From contig OY754471.1 of assembly GCA_963575645.1 (NCBI GenBank), forward strand, positions 48,982,820 through 49,046,819: a stretch of 64,000 bases of DNA. The letters are read 5' to 3'. The position numbers and the translations under genes were made by a program. This DNA comes from Xanthostigma xanthostigma. Taxonomy: Eukaryota > Arthropoda > Insecta > Raphidioptera > Raphidiidae. The notes beneath the pieces were generated by a model. That model was given only the letters and a program-made list of their open reading frames with translations. It made no database searches and was not told where the DNA came from. Positions 48,401-60,532 of the stretch are shown piece by piece; the first letter of the stretch is position 1, and each line of letters opens with the position of its first letter.

Positions 48401-50289
48401 TCCGCAGGCGCTGCCGTTTCAACCGGATTTCCGCACAGCACTTCGACTGCTTCGTCGTCTGTAAACAAAGATCACGTCAATTTTTATAAAAGTCTATTGT
48501 AAATAATAATTATAAACGAAGTTCTTTAAGTTTTACAATGTAACATTTTTTAATCATTATGCAATGCATTTGTCTTGTAAGTTTCAATAAATTCAGAGTA
48601 TATAAAAAAGATTTTATGGTTTTCTTCTTGTGACAGAAGCTCAGATCAAACTGAAATCGGAAACATTAAATTATATAACTGAAAAAACTTTTTACCTATG
48701 CAAATAACATCGCCGGCATCGTCTTTTGAATCTTCCGCCGGCCACGTCCGCGAAGAACATCCGGTTTGTTTGCCGGTTTTTAATTCGTTTAAATATAAAC
48801 ATTCCTCGGCGATATTTTGTTCACCCAACGCCCGTTCGAGTACATCTTTAGCGTCGCTTTCCAGCGTTCTTCTGAGAGTCGGCGCCATTCGCATATCGGA
48901 CTTCAATTGAAAAGGCTCAAACTTTGATATCGAATCTTGCGCGACTTTCACAATATCCTGTTTTCCCTCGATTTTCTTCGGAACGAAGAATTTTTCAAAC
49001 GCAGCGGCCGCTTTTTCTTTTTGCTCTTCCTTTTTCCGTTTCTCCTCGTTTTTCATTTCGATCTCAGCCTGTCGCTTCTTTTCCTTCTCTTCGCGATCTT
49101 TTCGTTTCTGCTCTTTTTCTTCCCGTTCTTTGCGCTTCAGTTCTTCCTTTTCTTCTTTTTCTTTCCTTTTCTGTTCTTCCTTTTCTTCTCGTTCTTTCTT
49201 TTTCTGTTCTTCCTTTTCTTCTCGTTCTTTTCGTTTCTGTTCCTCTTTCTCCTGTTTTTGTTTCAATTTTTCTTCTTTTTCCTCTTGTCTTTTTTTCTCG
49301 CGCTCTTGACGAGCTTTTTCTCTATCTTCTCGTTTCTTTTCCGATTCCAATTTCCTTTGTATCTATATTATAAAAAAAGAAAAAAAAAAACGCAATCAAA
49401 ATAAAACACATAAATAAAAATCAACACGACGCGATCAGATAGTCTAGACTCTAGATAAGTCAACTCGGAGTCTGTCGGAATGAAGGTTTCAGTCTATCTA
49501 TCTACAGCGTATTTTGTTAAGAAGCAAACGTTATACCTGCTTTGGTGTCAATTTCCTCGAAACATCTTTAAGCGGTGTACTGTGAGGTGTAGAGTCGCTT
49601 TTGTTTGACTCGGTATGTTCATTAATTGATTTATTATCTTCACTGTCACTGTCCGATGTCAGTAGGTCGCAGTTAGATGTCTTTTCATCCTCAGAATCAC
49701 TTATAATCGTCGATAGTTCCGCCTGGTCAATCGATTCATTAGTTTTCATATTTAAATGTTCAAGATTTTCTCGTAATAAAACAACTGCAAGCTCTTTTGT
49801 TCCTATTAAATTATCTTCTAAATTACTCGCTTTTCCTTGCGCTGAACTTTCAGAGCTAGTTGAAGCTTGTTCGTTCAATTTGCCTGCTTCTTTACTGGTT
49901 TCATCTAACTTGACTGTATTGTCACAAACTTCAGCTAAGATTTTGACATCGCTGTCAGTTTCCCTATCTTTCATTTCACAATTCAAGGTTCTATCGTCTG
50001 AAACATTTCCCTTTGTTCTTTTCTCTTGTGAAGTGTCATCTTCTAAACAAATGACAAGAACATCATTTTCTGGTTGAACTGATTGTTGATCATTCGGTCT
50101 GCAGGGCAAATTTTCTTTGCAGTCAGTTTTAACTTGTTTAAGAGTTTTCGTGTCATCGTAAGTATCGGATAATTTGCGTTTTTTTGTAACAGGACTTCGT
50201 ACTTGGAACTGTAGAGTTGCTTGTTTTAACTTTTTCTTGGGCGGACCATCGGTCTCGACGGTATGTTCTGTCAAATCTATAGATTTCAT
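42492..50289 (-). CDS. Caf1-180: Chromatin assembly factor 1 large subunit (p150/p180)
   Basis: Four exons: 49537-50289, 48696-49362, 48286-48458, 42492-44162; 1087 residues. CAF-1 deposits H3-H4 at replication forks with PCNA. Near the N-terminus KQATLQF resembles a PCNA-binding box. Exon 2 encodes the KER region, a long charged helix of repeated [12 protein letters not shown], then FEKFFVPK followed by [16 protein letters not shown], equivalent to the second PIP region and its conserved neighbour. Exon 3 carries [15 protein letters not shown] and exon 4 the acidic [29 protein letters not shown], and a region resembling the C-terminal winged helix ([10 protein letters not shown]...[11 protein letters not shown]). 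The tail is S/E/K-rich and poorly conserved. The 4.1 kb intron 3 holds the KLF15-like gene on the other strand. Confidence 0.94.
44163..46961. other. Part of CAF-1 intron 3 upstream of the KLF gene
   Basis: AT-rich DNA with a GC-richer stretch at about 45960-46110, which may mark the promoter or first exon of the KLF15-like gene on the plus strand. No coding exon could be supported. Confidence 0.4.
46962..48200 (+). CDS. Klf15: Krueppel-like factor of the KLF15 type, nested in CAF-1 intron
   Basis: A single coding exon of 412 residues. The C-terminal three C2H2 fingers (from about residue 298: [58 protein letters not shown]) with spacing CX4C-CX4C-CX2C and linkers HSGVKPF / HSGIKPY are the KLF type. 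The finger-3 approach [12 protein letters not shown] and the final KVHRRR match KLF15 more closely than other KLFs. The N-terminus is acidic with a proline patch ([15 protein letters not shown]), a likely activation domain. The frame is open from 46833, but a strong acceptor (TTTTTTTTCCAG) ends right before ATG 46962, so an upstream non-coding exon is likely. Confidence 0.88.
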   Translation: MNEDILQSTNFDLNHLSLGFENALPDHDYFNYTWDNLPPLPGPFDNYFQSESANNDSETKCPIGLTQSNQRTGRTNSAQPDFFHLVELVGHSKELELLLNADKELEHLLTERIDANIENNNEIWSSILPEKTLLCNEYCENFLKESAEQLQLQSHLPPLEVLGVNLNLYSYETNACVDSKTDDDNATAVGDAPFHARSDGDLDNARRNDDGVRYFQQNDARQIDASADNKIYVLNVDFEKYPSENDNFHALGNERTMRNKRRRSLLHDKAIEANEICRPLAQQSVRADPINKEDKSFSCTIEGCRKVYAKASHLKAHLRRHSGVKPFPCTWPDCKWRFSRSDELARHRRSHSGIKPYRCETCDKCFSRSDHLAKHRKVHRRRLAQYGCAFTQSQCKKFAAKYNKNEHYKTRL

Positions 50290-50951
50290 TTTTCATAGAA
50301 AATACTATACACGTAACTGTAATTTGATGCTTAATTAACAACACTCTCTGTTCTGTACTTTAAAGTTATTCATTATAATAATACCAAGTTAATAAATGAG
50401 CACTATCTCAAATAAATTCTTAAATAAACCTTATGACACGGCACAAAACTTTCTCACGACATTTAAACGCGGGAAATTTTTCTTTTTTACTTTTTTGCCT
50501 ATCTTTAACAAAAGATTGCAGCACTCTTTCAATTAAAAGAATAGTAACTAATATTTTATACGCTAATTTGAATGAAGAGGAAACGATTCTGAGGGGGAGG
50601 AAATACTCTGTTGATTTTTTAAGAGATCTATGGACGCAGTACTCATCCGTGCTCAGAACCTCAGAAGTCAGAGAATGCATATACCGGCATATACTAGGTA
50701 TGGAGGGTAGAATACCAGGGAACAGGGCATGGATATATAGCATAGAAATTTATATATCTATGGAACAGAGAAGATACTTTGACAGGTACTCTGGACCAGA
50801 GAACATGCTCTGGACAGGTTATGTTTGACAATCCGTGCAATCACGCAATGTTTATGTAGTTTAACCATAGTTTACAATAAACCTCTGCTATAAAGAAGCA
50901 AAGACAACATTAAATCAAGCTAAACAATACGGCAACTGGCCCAAAGTCAAA
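50290..50951. promoter_or_regulatory. Shared upstream region of CAF-1 (-) and XPD (+)
   Basis: 662 bp between divergent start codons; both leaders and promoters must lie here. It contains a 131-codon open frame (50433-50828) discussed separately. Confidence 0.45.
50433..50828 (+). CDS. Possible 131-residue hypothetical ORF
   Basis: An ATG-started frame of 131 codons, long for this AT-rich DNA. It is mildly charged and hydrophilic in its middle (NEEETILRGRKYSVDFLRDL), with no family, signal peptide or repeat that I recognise. It lies wholly between the divergent starts of CAF-1 and XPD, so it may be chance, an upstream ORF of XPD, or the relic of an insertion. I give it low weight. Confidence 0.2.
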   Translation: MTRHKTFSRHLNAGNFSFLLFCLSLTKDCSTLSIKRIVTNILYANLNEEETILRGRKYSVDFLRDLWTQYSSVLRTSEVRECIYRHILGMEGRIPGNRAWIYSIEIYISMEQRRYFDRYSGPENMLWTGYV

Positions 50952-53900
50952 ATGAAGTAGGTTGTAAAAAATCTTTATTAAAATAAGTGTATAACCCCAG
51001 AAAATTAGCTGTGGGGGTCAATAAATTTGGATTTTCTTTATTTTTTCAGGATTATGGTAGATGGGCTGCTTGTATACTTTCCTTATGAATATATTTATCC
51101 AGAGCAGTATGCTTACATGTGCGAACTTAAAAGGGGCCTCGATGCAAAGGTATATTTTAATTAAATATCCGGCTGAAACAGAAACGTCGTCAATGCGTGC
51201 TTTTGTTTATGTCGACAGGGCCATTGTTTATTGGAAATGCCGTCGGGAACTGGCAAAACTGTAACGCTGCTCTCGCTTATCATCGCCTACATGCTGGAGC
51301 ATCCGTACGAAGTAAGAAAGTTCATATATTGTTCTCGAACAGTTCCAGAAATAGAGAAGGTAGTCGAAGAACTCAGAAGAATTCTCAATTATATAGGAAC
51401 CCACATACAGGAACAACCGAAGCTTGTCGGTTTGGTACTGACATCCAGAAAAAACATGTGCATACATCCCGAGGTGCGTTTTTGTAAACGACGACGCGAC
51501 TCGCAAATACATTGCTTTTGAACTGAATAATTGTTGTGCAGGTGAGCGCACTGAAAGAAGGAAAGATAGTGGACGGCAAGTGTCATTCGTTGACGGCGAG
51601 TTACGTTCGCGAACGCCACCGCGCGGACGACACTACGCCCGTCTGTCAGTATTATGAAGGTTTTGACATAGAAGGTCGTGAATCAACACTCCCGTACGGC
51701 GTTTACAGTATCGACGATTTGAAGCAGTATGGTCGCGATCGCAATTGGTGCCCTTATTTTTTGTCGCGACTCGCTGTAAGTCTGTTTTTTTTTTGTCAAA
51801 ATAAGTAAATAAATAAGTAAAATTCGAAAATTTTCTTCACAGCCGTTGTTTGTTCTAGATTATACACGCAAATATCGTGGTGTATAGTTATCATTATTTG
51901 TTAGATCCTAAAATAGCAGAAGTTGTGTCCAAAGAATTGAATAAGGAATCGGTAGTTGTATTTGACGAGGCTCACAACATCGATAATGTTTGCATTGAAT
52001 CGATGAGCGTTAAAATCACCAGGAAAACTATCGACAAGGCGTCGTCAAGCCTCAGTGTACTTGAAAAGACCATCGGAGAGTGAGTTTGATATAAAATCAA
52101 AACGAAGGTTTGTTTTTAAAGTTCGTTCTAAATACAATTCGATAAAATCTTTAGAATGCGGGAAGACGACCAAAAGAGATTAACTGAAGAATATCAACGA
52201 CTTGTGGAAGGATTGCGGGACGCAAGCGTTCAAAGGGAAACCGATATGGTTTTAGCGAACCCGGTCTTGCCAGATGAAATTCTACAAGGTGGAAGTTTTT
52301 TTTTTTTTTATTTATTTTTAAAACCGTAATTGTATAGTTTTATTTATATACACCCATTATTATTATTTTTGGAAAACAAAGATCGTTTTACAATACTCAT
52401 TAATTAGTGTTATATATTTAGGTATCAGTTTAGAATGATTTAAGCGTATTCCACGATAGTTTATTTATTATTTTTTTTTTTTTTAATGGTGTTTGGCCTG
52501 ACTTGTTAGTTTATTAATAATTATTTTATCACTGTTTCGTACAATCATAGATTCAGTTACATAATACATAAGTACAATGGTTATAATATTATTTAATACC
52601 CTATATAACAATTAGGGCACTCAATTCTCTATTTCAAAATCTGATCATTTTGTTAACATGTCTCAAGTTTTTTTATTTTTGTAAATTGATTATTATTTCT
52701 TAATTTCAATTTTTTTAAACAGAGGCGGTGCCCGGCAATATAAGAAACGCAGAACACTTTGTTGGTTTTCTCAAGCGGTTCATAGAATATGTGAAAACAC
52801 GGTTACGGGTGCAGCATGTGGTGCAAGAGTCTCCGGTCGGTTTCCTTCGCGACATTCAATCCAAAGTGTGTATTGAACGGAAGCCTTTGCGATTTTGTGC
52901 TCAACGCCTCGCGTCGCTGCTTCGCACACTCGAAATATCGGACCTGACCGATTTCAGCGCACTGATTCTATTGACGCATCTCGCAACGCTCGTGTCTACG
53001 TACACCAAAGGCTTTACAATTATTGTCGAACCGTTCGACGATAAGACGCCCACCGTTTCGAATCCGATCTTACATTTTAGGTGCGTAGCCTTACGACGAT
53101 AGAATTGTTGTTTTTAATCGATTCCGGCAAACGTGTCTATATTTATTTTAGCTGTCTCGATTCGTCGATAGCTATGAAACCGGTTTTCGATAGATTTCAA
53201 ACTGTGGTCATAACTTCGGGCACGCTATCACCGATGGACATGTATCCGAAGATTCTTAATTTTCATCCCGTCATAATGTCGTCGTTCACCATGACGCTCG
53301 CTAGACCTTGTCTTCTACCGATGGTGCGTTGAAAAATTGCCCGGTTGCACCGATCTAGATAGAGTGTTAATGAAACTAAACGTTTATTTTTTTTATAATA
53401 GATTGTTTCCAAAGGAAACGACCAAGTGGCAATTTCATCAAGATTTGAAACCAGAGAAGATATCGCTGTGATAAGAAACTATGGCCAGTTATTACTTGAG
53501 GTTTGTTAATCCGTACACAAACGCGAATTTCGCGCTCGCCAAATGAAAACACAATCGAATCATTAGAGTAACGTTCGTTTTATTTTCTAAACAGGCAAGC
53601 AGAAGGCTGCTGTGTGTTGCTGTTTGGAATTATTTTTGCACAGAATAAAAAAAAAAAAAAAACAAAACACGTTTCAGAATGCATGCCATTAATAATTAAT
53701 ATTTGCAGATAGTGAAAAATGTGCCCGACGGCGTCGTGTGTTTTTTCACGTCATATTTCTACTTGGAATCGGTGGTCGCCAGTTGGTATGACATGGGAAT
53801 AGTCGACAGTTTGCAACGCTATAAGCTGTTGTTTATCGAAACGCAAGATGCCGCCGAAACCAGTCTCGTTCTCACCTATTACAAAAAGGTATGTTTGTCA

Positions 53901-55247
53901 GGGGAAAAAAAAATACACGGCCGCGCGTAAAACAAATTACCAGCAGAACGGTCAGATTATAGGAGGTGCTCAAATTTAATAGACGTTTCGATGAGTTTCA
54001 GGCGTGCGATTGCGGCAGAGGGGGTCTGCTGCTCTCCGTAGCTCGAGGCAAAGTTTCAGAAGGGGTCGACTTCGATCATCATTTGGGTCGTGCAGTTCTC
54101 ATGTTCGGTATTCCGTACGTTTACACGCAGTCTCGCATTCTCAAGGCTCGCTTAGAATATCTCCGAGATCAATTTCAGGTAGACGGGCTTTTGTTTTTCC
54201 ATTCTCAAACCGTCGTCCGTCGAAATACAGATTGTATCAAATCAAAACGGTCCATAGGACATTCTGTGTGTAAGACAGAGACGGTTAGGTTGAAAAGCAG
54301 CCTGTGGCTGAACCTCGCCTTTTAGTGCACTTATATTATGTACTAATAAAGATTATTATTATTATTATTATATAAAGATCTAAAGCAGTAAGTAAGAATG
54401 AGATAAATGATCGCTAATATAGTTACTGTGGTTACGTAAATAAATAATTACGTACACTGTAAATCTTTTTACCAATTTATCAATTAAAACAACTACAAAT
54501 AAATTTATTATGTCGGCGGTTGAATTACCACCATAAAACCATTTAATTATTTGGATTTTTTCCCGAACAGTATAAATAGCCATTTTATCAATAATTTCAC
54601 TAGTGAATACTGACATTTGATAAAATTGTCATTTTTACTGTAGAAAACAAAGACGATACTATCAGATTGTATAACCACAGTAACTATTAGCGATCATTTA
54701 TCTCATTCTTACTTACTGCTTTAGTGCTTTATATAATATTGTCTCTGTCTTACACACAGAATGTTCTATGGACTGTTTTGATTTGATACAATCTGTATAA
54801 CGTTAATTTAACTTTAGATCCGCGAGAACGACTTCTTAACGTTTGATGCATTGCGACACGCGGCCCAGTGCGTCGGCCGAGCCATTAGAGGCAAAACGGA
54901 CTACGGCATAATGATATTTGCGGACAAACGATTTTCTAGAAGTGACAAACGCACCCGGCTACCGAAATGGATACAAGAGCATCTCAAAGATTCGCTCTGC
55001 AACTTATCGACCGAGGAGGCTGTACAAGTAAGAATTGTTTTATGGACGTTCTGAACAAAACGATCGCTTAATTAATTATAGACCTTGAGGATTTATTAAC
55101 GCCCGTTTTCAGATTGCTAAGCGTTGGTTACGACAGATGGCGCAGCCGTTTCCCAGGGAAGATCAGCTCGGGGTGTCGTTGCTGACACTGGAGCAGTTAC
55201 AGAGTCAGGAGGCATCGAAGATAGAAAAACAAGCACAGCAAGCCTAG
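50952..55247 (+). CDS. Xpd: XPD/ERCC2 helicase of TFIIH
   Basis: Thirteen exons: 50952-50956, 51050-51149, 51219-51473, 51542-51775, 51859-52079, 52155-52288, 52723-53080, 53152-53323, 53402-53500, 53709-53888, 54002-54178, 54818-55027, 55113-55247; 759 residues against 760 in human. XPD is the 5'-3' helicase of TFIIH for nucleotide excision repair. Walker A MPSGTGKT has Lys48, the DEAH box VFDEAH starts at 234, and the four iron-sulfur cysteines fall at 116, 134, 155 and 190 as in human. Motif VI region is [17 protein letters not shown]. Exon 1 codes for only five bases (ATG AA). Intron 11 (54179-54817) carries a mariner-like element. Confidence 0.97.
52289..52722. other. XPD intron 6
   Basis: 434 bp, AT-rich with poly-T runs. 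No insertion with recognisable ends. Confidence 0.5.
54228..54795 (-). mobile_element. Mariner/Tc1-like foldback element in XPD intron 11
   Basis: Inverted ends CAGATTGTATCAAATCAAAA are flanked by TA on both sides (54226-54227, 54796-54797), the Tc1/mariner duplication. The inverted match continues for about 140 bp per arm. On the minus strand from about 54583 a frame reads [20 protein letters not shown] and then STADIINLF, which resembles the N-terminal helix-turn-helix (DUF4817-type) of mariner-like transposases; the catalytic part is missing. A short unrelated insert splits the left arm. Confidence 0.75.
54287..54373 (+). mobile_element. Short LINE 3' end inserted in the mariner-like element
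   Basis: GGTTAGGTTGAAAAGCAGCC up to AATAAAGATTATTATTATTA is present in the left arm and absent from the inverted right arm, which passes straight through. The AATAAAG plus ATT-repeat tail matches the end of the LINE at 3630-4140 in form. It is a heavily 5'-truncated copy. Confidence 0.55.
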
Positions 55248-57452
55248 ATCGCAATCCGCGACTAAAATGCGATTGTACTCTGCGAATCGACCGATGTGCG
55301 ATTTTTAATTTTTTAGGTCTCTTCGTTGTTTTGTTAATAAAATGTTTTTTTGAACGATTGACATTTTCTCACCCGCCCCACCTTTCCGATTCAAACACCT
55401 TTACAAATTTCTAAAAATGCAGAACTAAACCGTTGAAATGATTATAAAAAATTTTAACACAATGTTTATTTGAGAAATCGCTTTTCATTCTACATAATAA
55501 TTTCTCTTCAATTAATATTGTTTTGCCTAATGTACATGTTTTTAGTTTATAATAGTAATATCCTACGTATAACTATTAATGATTATTTTTAAGGTGACAT
55601 CGAATTTATATTTTAAACAGGCATTTATTTTATCTTTGTTTAAAAATTGTTTCTAAAAAAAAATTAATTTTGTTTGCATTGCCAACATTCTTGGAGTGTC
55701 GGCTGCACTTATTCAATTAATCATGCGGGAATTGACGACTGCTCGTAAAGAAACAAATACTTTTATTTAAATTACCATCGTCTGTATTCATAAATAAGAA
55801 AAAAATATTTAACGCTTCGTATTGTATTAATTACAAATCAGAACGGTTATATATTGTGTAAAATATAGAATCATAGAGGATCATTTAGGTTGTCTGTACG
55901 GAAACTATACCAATCGCTGTCTGTGCAAGGAACGAGAATAATATTGGATCGGGCGGTAGCACAATAGACCCTAGAAAAGACCCAAAGAAAAGAAAATAGA
56001 ATCGCTGTGCATAACAAAATATAGAGATCTAAGGTTTGACGACATCTGTTGGTTGAATCTGACTGACAGTTACAAAACGACGAACAATGAAAACGAGTCA
56101 ACAATATTACAATCTACACAAGCGACGATGCTTTTTGTTTATTACTGGAGAAGGATTCTATTAAAATTAAACAAAGATAAAATATTGTCTTGCAAATTGT
56201 AAAAAAAAATCAAAGTTGAAATTATGATCTCATCTCGATGTTTTAATTCCTTAAGGATTTTAAAAATCTTTCTACGATTTAAACGAAATATAGCTTACTC
56301 AAACAGAAAAGATAAAAAAATAACTTTATCACACTTGCACACCTTTCGTTTTTATGTATCTAGAGTGCTCAATCGTAGCACGGTTTTATCCATGATCAAT
56401 GTATTGCTTAAAACGAAGAGTTTGGACAATATTTAATATATTGACTGTCAAAAACACACTTCGATTTGATAATTTTGTTACTTTATTTTTATCAAAATAA
56501 TTTTTCTTTTGTTCTCATAATCGAAACACATTTAATGATTTCAGAGTCGAATTAAAAGAAAAAAAGACATGCCAAATTGCTAAATCACACCCATTTCTAA
56601 AATAAAAATTTATATTAGTACACTGCATCCATACAAATAAAATATGACCTTACAGATTTTAAGTGATTACTCAAAACAAATACAAATAAAGAAAAAATCA
56701 AATGCTTATTCATACAGTTCACTGTAATACTTGTTTCTCATTAAATTAACAAATTATAATAAGACAATGTAGGAAAATCCAATAAAAAATATTATTTTAT
56801 CTTATACATTCTTTCAAAAACACTTAATTAAACACGCACACTCCTTTTTTTATGTAGTTTGATTTCGAGGCCTCGACCATATTTGAACTGACAATATTCA
56901 GAACATTTAGTAATAATAATTAAAAAATGGTTTTTTTAAAAACATAATACTATTTTGCAGGGAGCATAACAGTGTACAGAGAACTGTTCACGCCACACGT
57001 CTATCTTGGATATTCTGTAACCCGACAAAGGCGAAACGTTTAAACAACAAGCGAATGCTTTTTTTTTTTGTTAACATTTTGTATAATATACGAAACACAG
57101 ACAGAACGGGGAAAAAGACGCATTTAATATGGAAAACAAACGTGTGGCCGGTTATAGACTCGTACAGTAACAATAATATTTTTTGTGCTTTCGGTCATTT
57201 GTTTCGACAATATTATTATTAATAATATTATGCTCTATCCAAAACAGATTATTACTAGATTAATAATAATAAATATTATTAGCGGGAGGAGTTGCGTTGT
57301 GAGCCTTCAATAGACAAATTTCGAAATAAATACATTAACCGAAAACAAATCCTTTAATTTTCGTGATTTCACTTGCACAAAGACATTCGTCTGTAAACAT
57401 TTCCTTACAATTTAAATATAACTCTGTATTAAAACTGTACAAACGTACAGTG
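55248..57452. other. 3' region between convergent XPD and delta-COP
   Basis: 2.2 kb of AT-rich sequence. An AATAAA at 55336-55341 suits the XPD 3' end. The delta-COP 3' UTR lies on the other side. I see no gene, RNA or clear transposon in the middle; short frames there have no supporting features. Confidence 0.5.
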
Positions 57453-60400
57453 TTAAGCGATTTCATATTTGTCGGTGAAAAATACAGTGTCCACTGAATG
57501 CTTCACTGGCGATTCGTCGTCTACTAATAACACTTCTGATATCTGGAAAAAGAAAACCCAAGTTCGAAAAATTACCACACATAAAAGTAAGTGGCCGGAC
57601 GGGTCTTCGATTTCACTATCACCGACGACCCGCAAAAGAGGGGACGCGCGATTCGATTGAAATCAACGCAAGGATCAATTTGCGCAATTTTACAATACGG
57701 CGCCTTTAATTTCGTTTCAACGTAAGCGGAGTTCAGATAATATAAAAAGAAACAAAAAACACTCACCTTTATGTTGGCATATGGCGTCCTTGAATTGAAC
57801 GTAACGTGCACGGGATAAAAGTCCTGCGGAAGTGCGTGCGGACACGAAAACTCGAGAGCGCCGGTTTTGCTGCCGGAATCGACTAGCGGTATGTTCCATA
57901 TCAACTGATTTTTGCGGGAATCGTGAACATAGTCGCCCTCGCATTCGTTCACGGTCGGTGTCGACCCAACACTAAATGCACAAACAAAAATACATTTCGT
58001 TTTCGCAATACGTTAAGACAGACGAAGCATCGGAATGCACTGCTTTTTCCTTTGAAGATTAATTGGACTTGTGCTTTGTGCAAAAAAAAAGACGGGTTGC
58101 ACTCTGGGAGTGCCGGCAGAAGTGAAAACTTGAATATTAACGTCTTAATGTTTTGCATTTAGAAGCATTGTTTATTTATTGGCAACACTTGTAAATAAAA
58201 TGGTTTGTATCATAGATTGCATTTTTATGTACGATATTTCAACGCTAGATGTCTAACGTTGTATAAAAAATAAAATGGTTTGTATCATAGATTGCATTTT
58301 TATGTACAATATTTCAACGCTAGATGTCTAACGTTGTATAAAAAGTATCTTGCAATTACTATCACTTAGAGAGTCTCACCCAGTTCTTACTTTTCCTGAC
58401 ACGAGTTCAACATTTTTTACCCATTACAAAAAAAGTGTACAACGCCGCTAAAGAAGTTTTCACTTCAAAAATATTTTTTCAACCGACAGCGTCGGCGTTG
58501 GCGGTGCGCGTTTGTTTTGTTTCAGACACGATTGTTAAAAAAATCAACTACTCACGGAAGAGGTATTATTATGGACACGTCGTTGAGCTCGAGTCTCTCG
58601 TTTTCAAGGTCGTATTCTATGTTGACATCGCAGCCGCCCTCTCCGTTCTCCGTCGGCCAACAGTTGATCGACAACGGCAAGACCCCTTCGTCGTTGGAGG
58701 TCTGCAGTCTGTATTTGAGAACTCCGACGTCTGTGTGCAACGGAAACGGTTTTGTCGGATTCTTCAAACCGATCTGCGACTTCATTTTAAACAGCTCCTT
58801 ATCGACGTTTGGATGCGTCTACACGACGAACAGAAAACACTCTACACGTGTCCAGTTTCAGAACAAAATACTCAGAAGTTAGGAAAAAAAAAGCATACCT
58901 GCAGCTGTATTCCGCGAGTGTCGTTATTTTCTAGTTGTACGCGGATGCGGCCCCAACGTTCGTTGCCGATGCGCAAGGTGAGAAGTCCCAAGAGTTCAAG
59001 ATGCAACAAACCGCCCTCTCTGCCTATTTTTACTACCAACCGTTCTTCTTGACGTAAATGTACACTGCAAATAAATGTTTTTTTTTTCGTAGTTGAAATG
59101 AGTTTCAGAGCGGAGCGTGAATATTAAAATAGATCGGGGAAAAAACTCACTCTTGCACGTTGTCCGGCGGCTGAATCGTTGCGGGTCGAGGCGATCCGCT
59201 CGTGACGGACGTCTGCTGCTGATTAGAAGACTGAACTAGATTTGTGACGTTTTCACCTTCGCTTTTCAACTGGGCAACGAAACTGTCGACGTCCCGAGTC
59301 TTTCCGCCCAATTTCATGCCTCCGCGGGTTGCCGCCGTCACAGGTTTCCTAAAAAGGAACGACATTCGTATTTACTTTACCTTTCGTTTTTTAAACGATT
59401 ACGTCGAAACTTATTTATGTACGCGCACTCACTGGTTAGTGGGCGCGTAATTATTCTTGAGATCCATGGGATGGACGCAAGAATGCGTCCCGTCGCCCGG
59501 AGTCGCCACCATATAATTTACGCCGGTTGAATTGCTTCCAAAACCGCCAGACGAAGTACTGTAGGTCGACGAGCGATTCGGAGTACCGCGTTTTGCCGCC
59601 TCCATTCTTTGGCGTTGCAATTCTTTTGCCTTTTCGCGCATTTTATTTTTGGCTTCACGTTCTTGCGTCTATTAGAAGAAATGAAATGTCATTTGTAGAA
59701 AGTTTCACAATCACTATCGTTGTTTAACGGATCTGCGAAGTGGGAAAGAAAAAAAAAAACCAACTCACCTGCCGAACGGCTTGATAGACTTTTTCCTCGT
59801 GAGAATCCATTTCGACAAACGTTCTTATCTGCGGCAAATTAACGCTCTCCCTGTAGCCGAGCGCGACTATCTCATCGAATGCGAATATTAAATTGAACGC
59901 GTTTTCGGCAATTTCGGATTCCTCCATCGAACGACAATATTCGGGAATCTAAAACCAAACGCGCGTCATTGCAGAGCGTCGTCGCAAAGAGCCGAGTAAA
60001 TTCAAATTCAATACCGACCACTCGAGAAAACAAACGTAAAGTTTCAAGATCTTCGAGTATGTTACTCGCTTTCGTGGTAATCAGTAGCATGTAGAGTTTT
60101 TCCAGCGGTTGGTAAACGTAGCGCACCGAATCTGTCTCCACGAACGTATGCTGTTTTCCGGTCGACATCAACTTGGGAAACGCGGCGAGTAAGCCTTCTA
60201 TTCTCGCCTTTGTCATTTCCACAAACTGCCTCGATACAATCGCTACAAACGAACACAAAAGTTTTTCCGAGTAAAGAAGAAAGTTTCCGGGCGAGAAATA
60301 TTTTTGACAAAAAATACACACTTACTTTTACCAGCCTTCGTAGTGACGGCCGCCGCAATTAACACCTATAAAAGAAACACACTTGTATTAATAATTATGA

Positions 60401-60532
60401 AAAGCTGTAACCTATAAACGAAAAGTTTCATTAAAAAAATTTCACAAGATGTCTATAATCGCTCGATGTCTCCCTTCTTAAATTGACATATACGAATTTA
60501 GAGAAACGCATAAAAGAACATAATGTTACCAT
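57453..60532 (-). CDS. deltaCOP: Coatomer delta subunit (archain)
   Basis: Ten exons: 60530-60532, 60326-60365, 60019-60242, 59769-59948, 59433-59668, 59151-59348, 58899-59064, 58556-58818, 57767-57971, 57453-57542; 534 residues. Delta-COP is part of the COPI coat for Golgi-to-ER traffic. The N-terminal longin-like domain is clear ([40 protein letters not shown], then [20 protein letters not shown]), then a helical linker, and the C-terminal mu-homology domain ([48 protein letters not shown] at the end). Exon 1 contributes only the initiator ATG: CAAAAATG|GTAAC at 60525-60532, joined to GTG TTA ATT. Divergent from the LRR gene at 61056. Confidence 0.95.
58197..58341 (+). repeat. Tandem duplication of about 74 bp in delta-COP intron 8
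   Basis: AAATGGTTTGTATCATAGAT through TCTAACGTTGTATAAAAA occurs twice in a row with one visible base change (TACGATATT / TACAATATT). It has no inverted ends, so it looks like a local duplication. Confidence 0.75.

Noticed and set aside
48924-49404. Two long plus-strand frames of 149 and 155 codons rich in F, L and S
   Set aside because: They are the reverse of the KER region of CAF-1; its Lys/Glu codons give Phe/Leu/Ser on the other strand.
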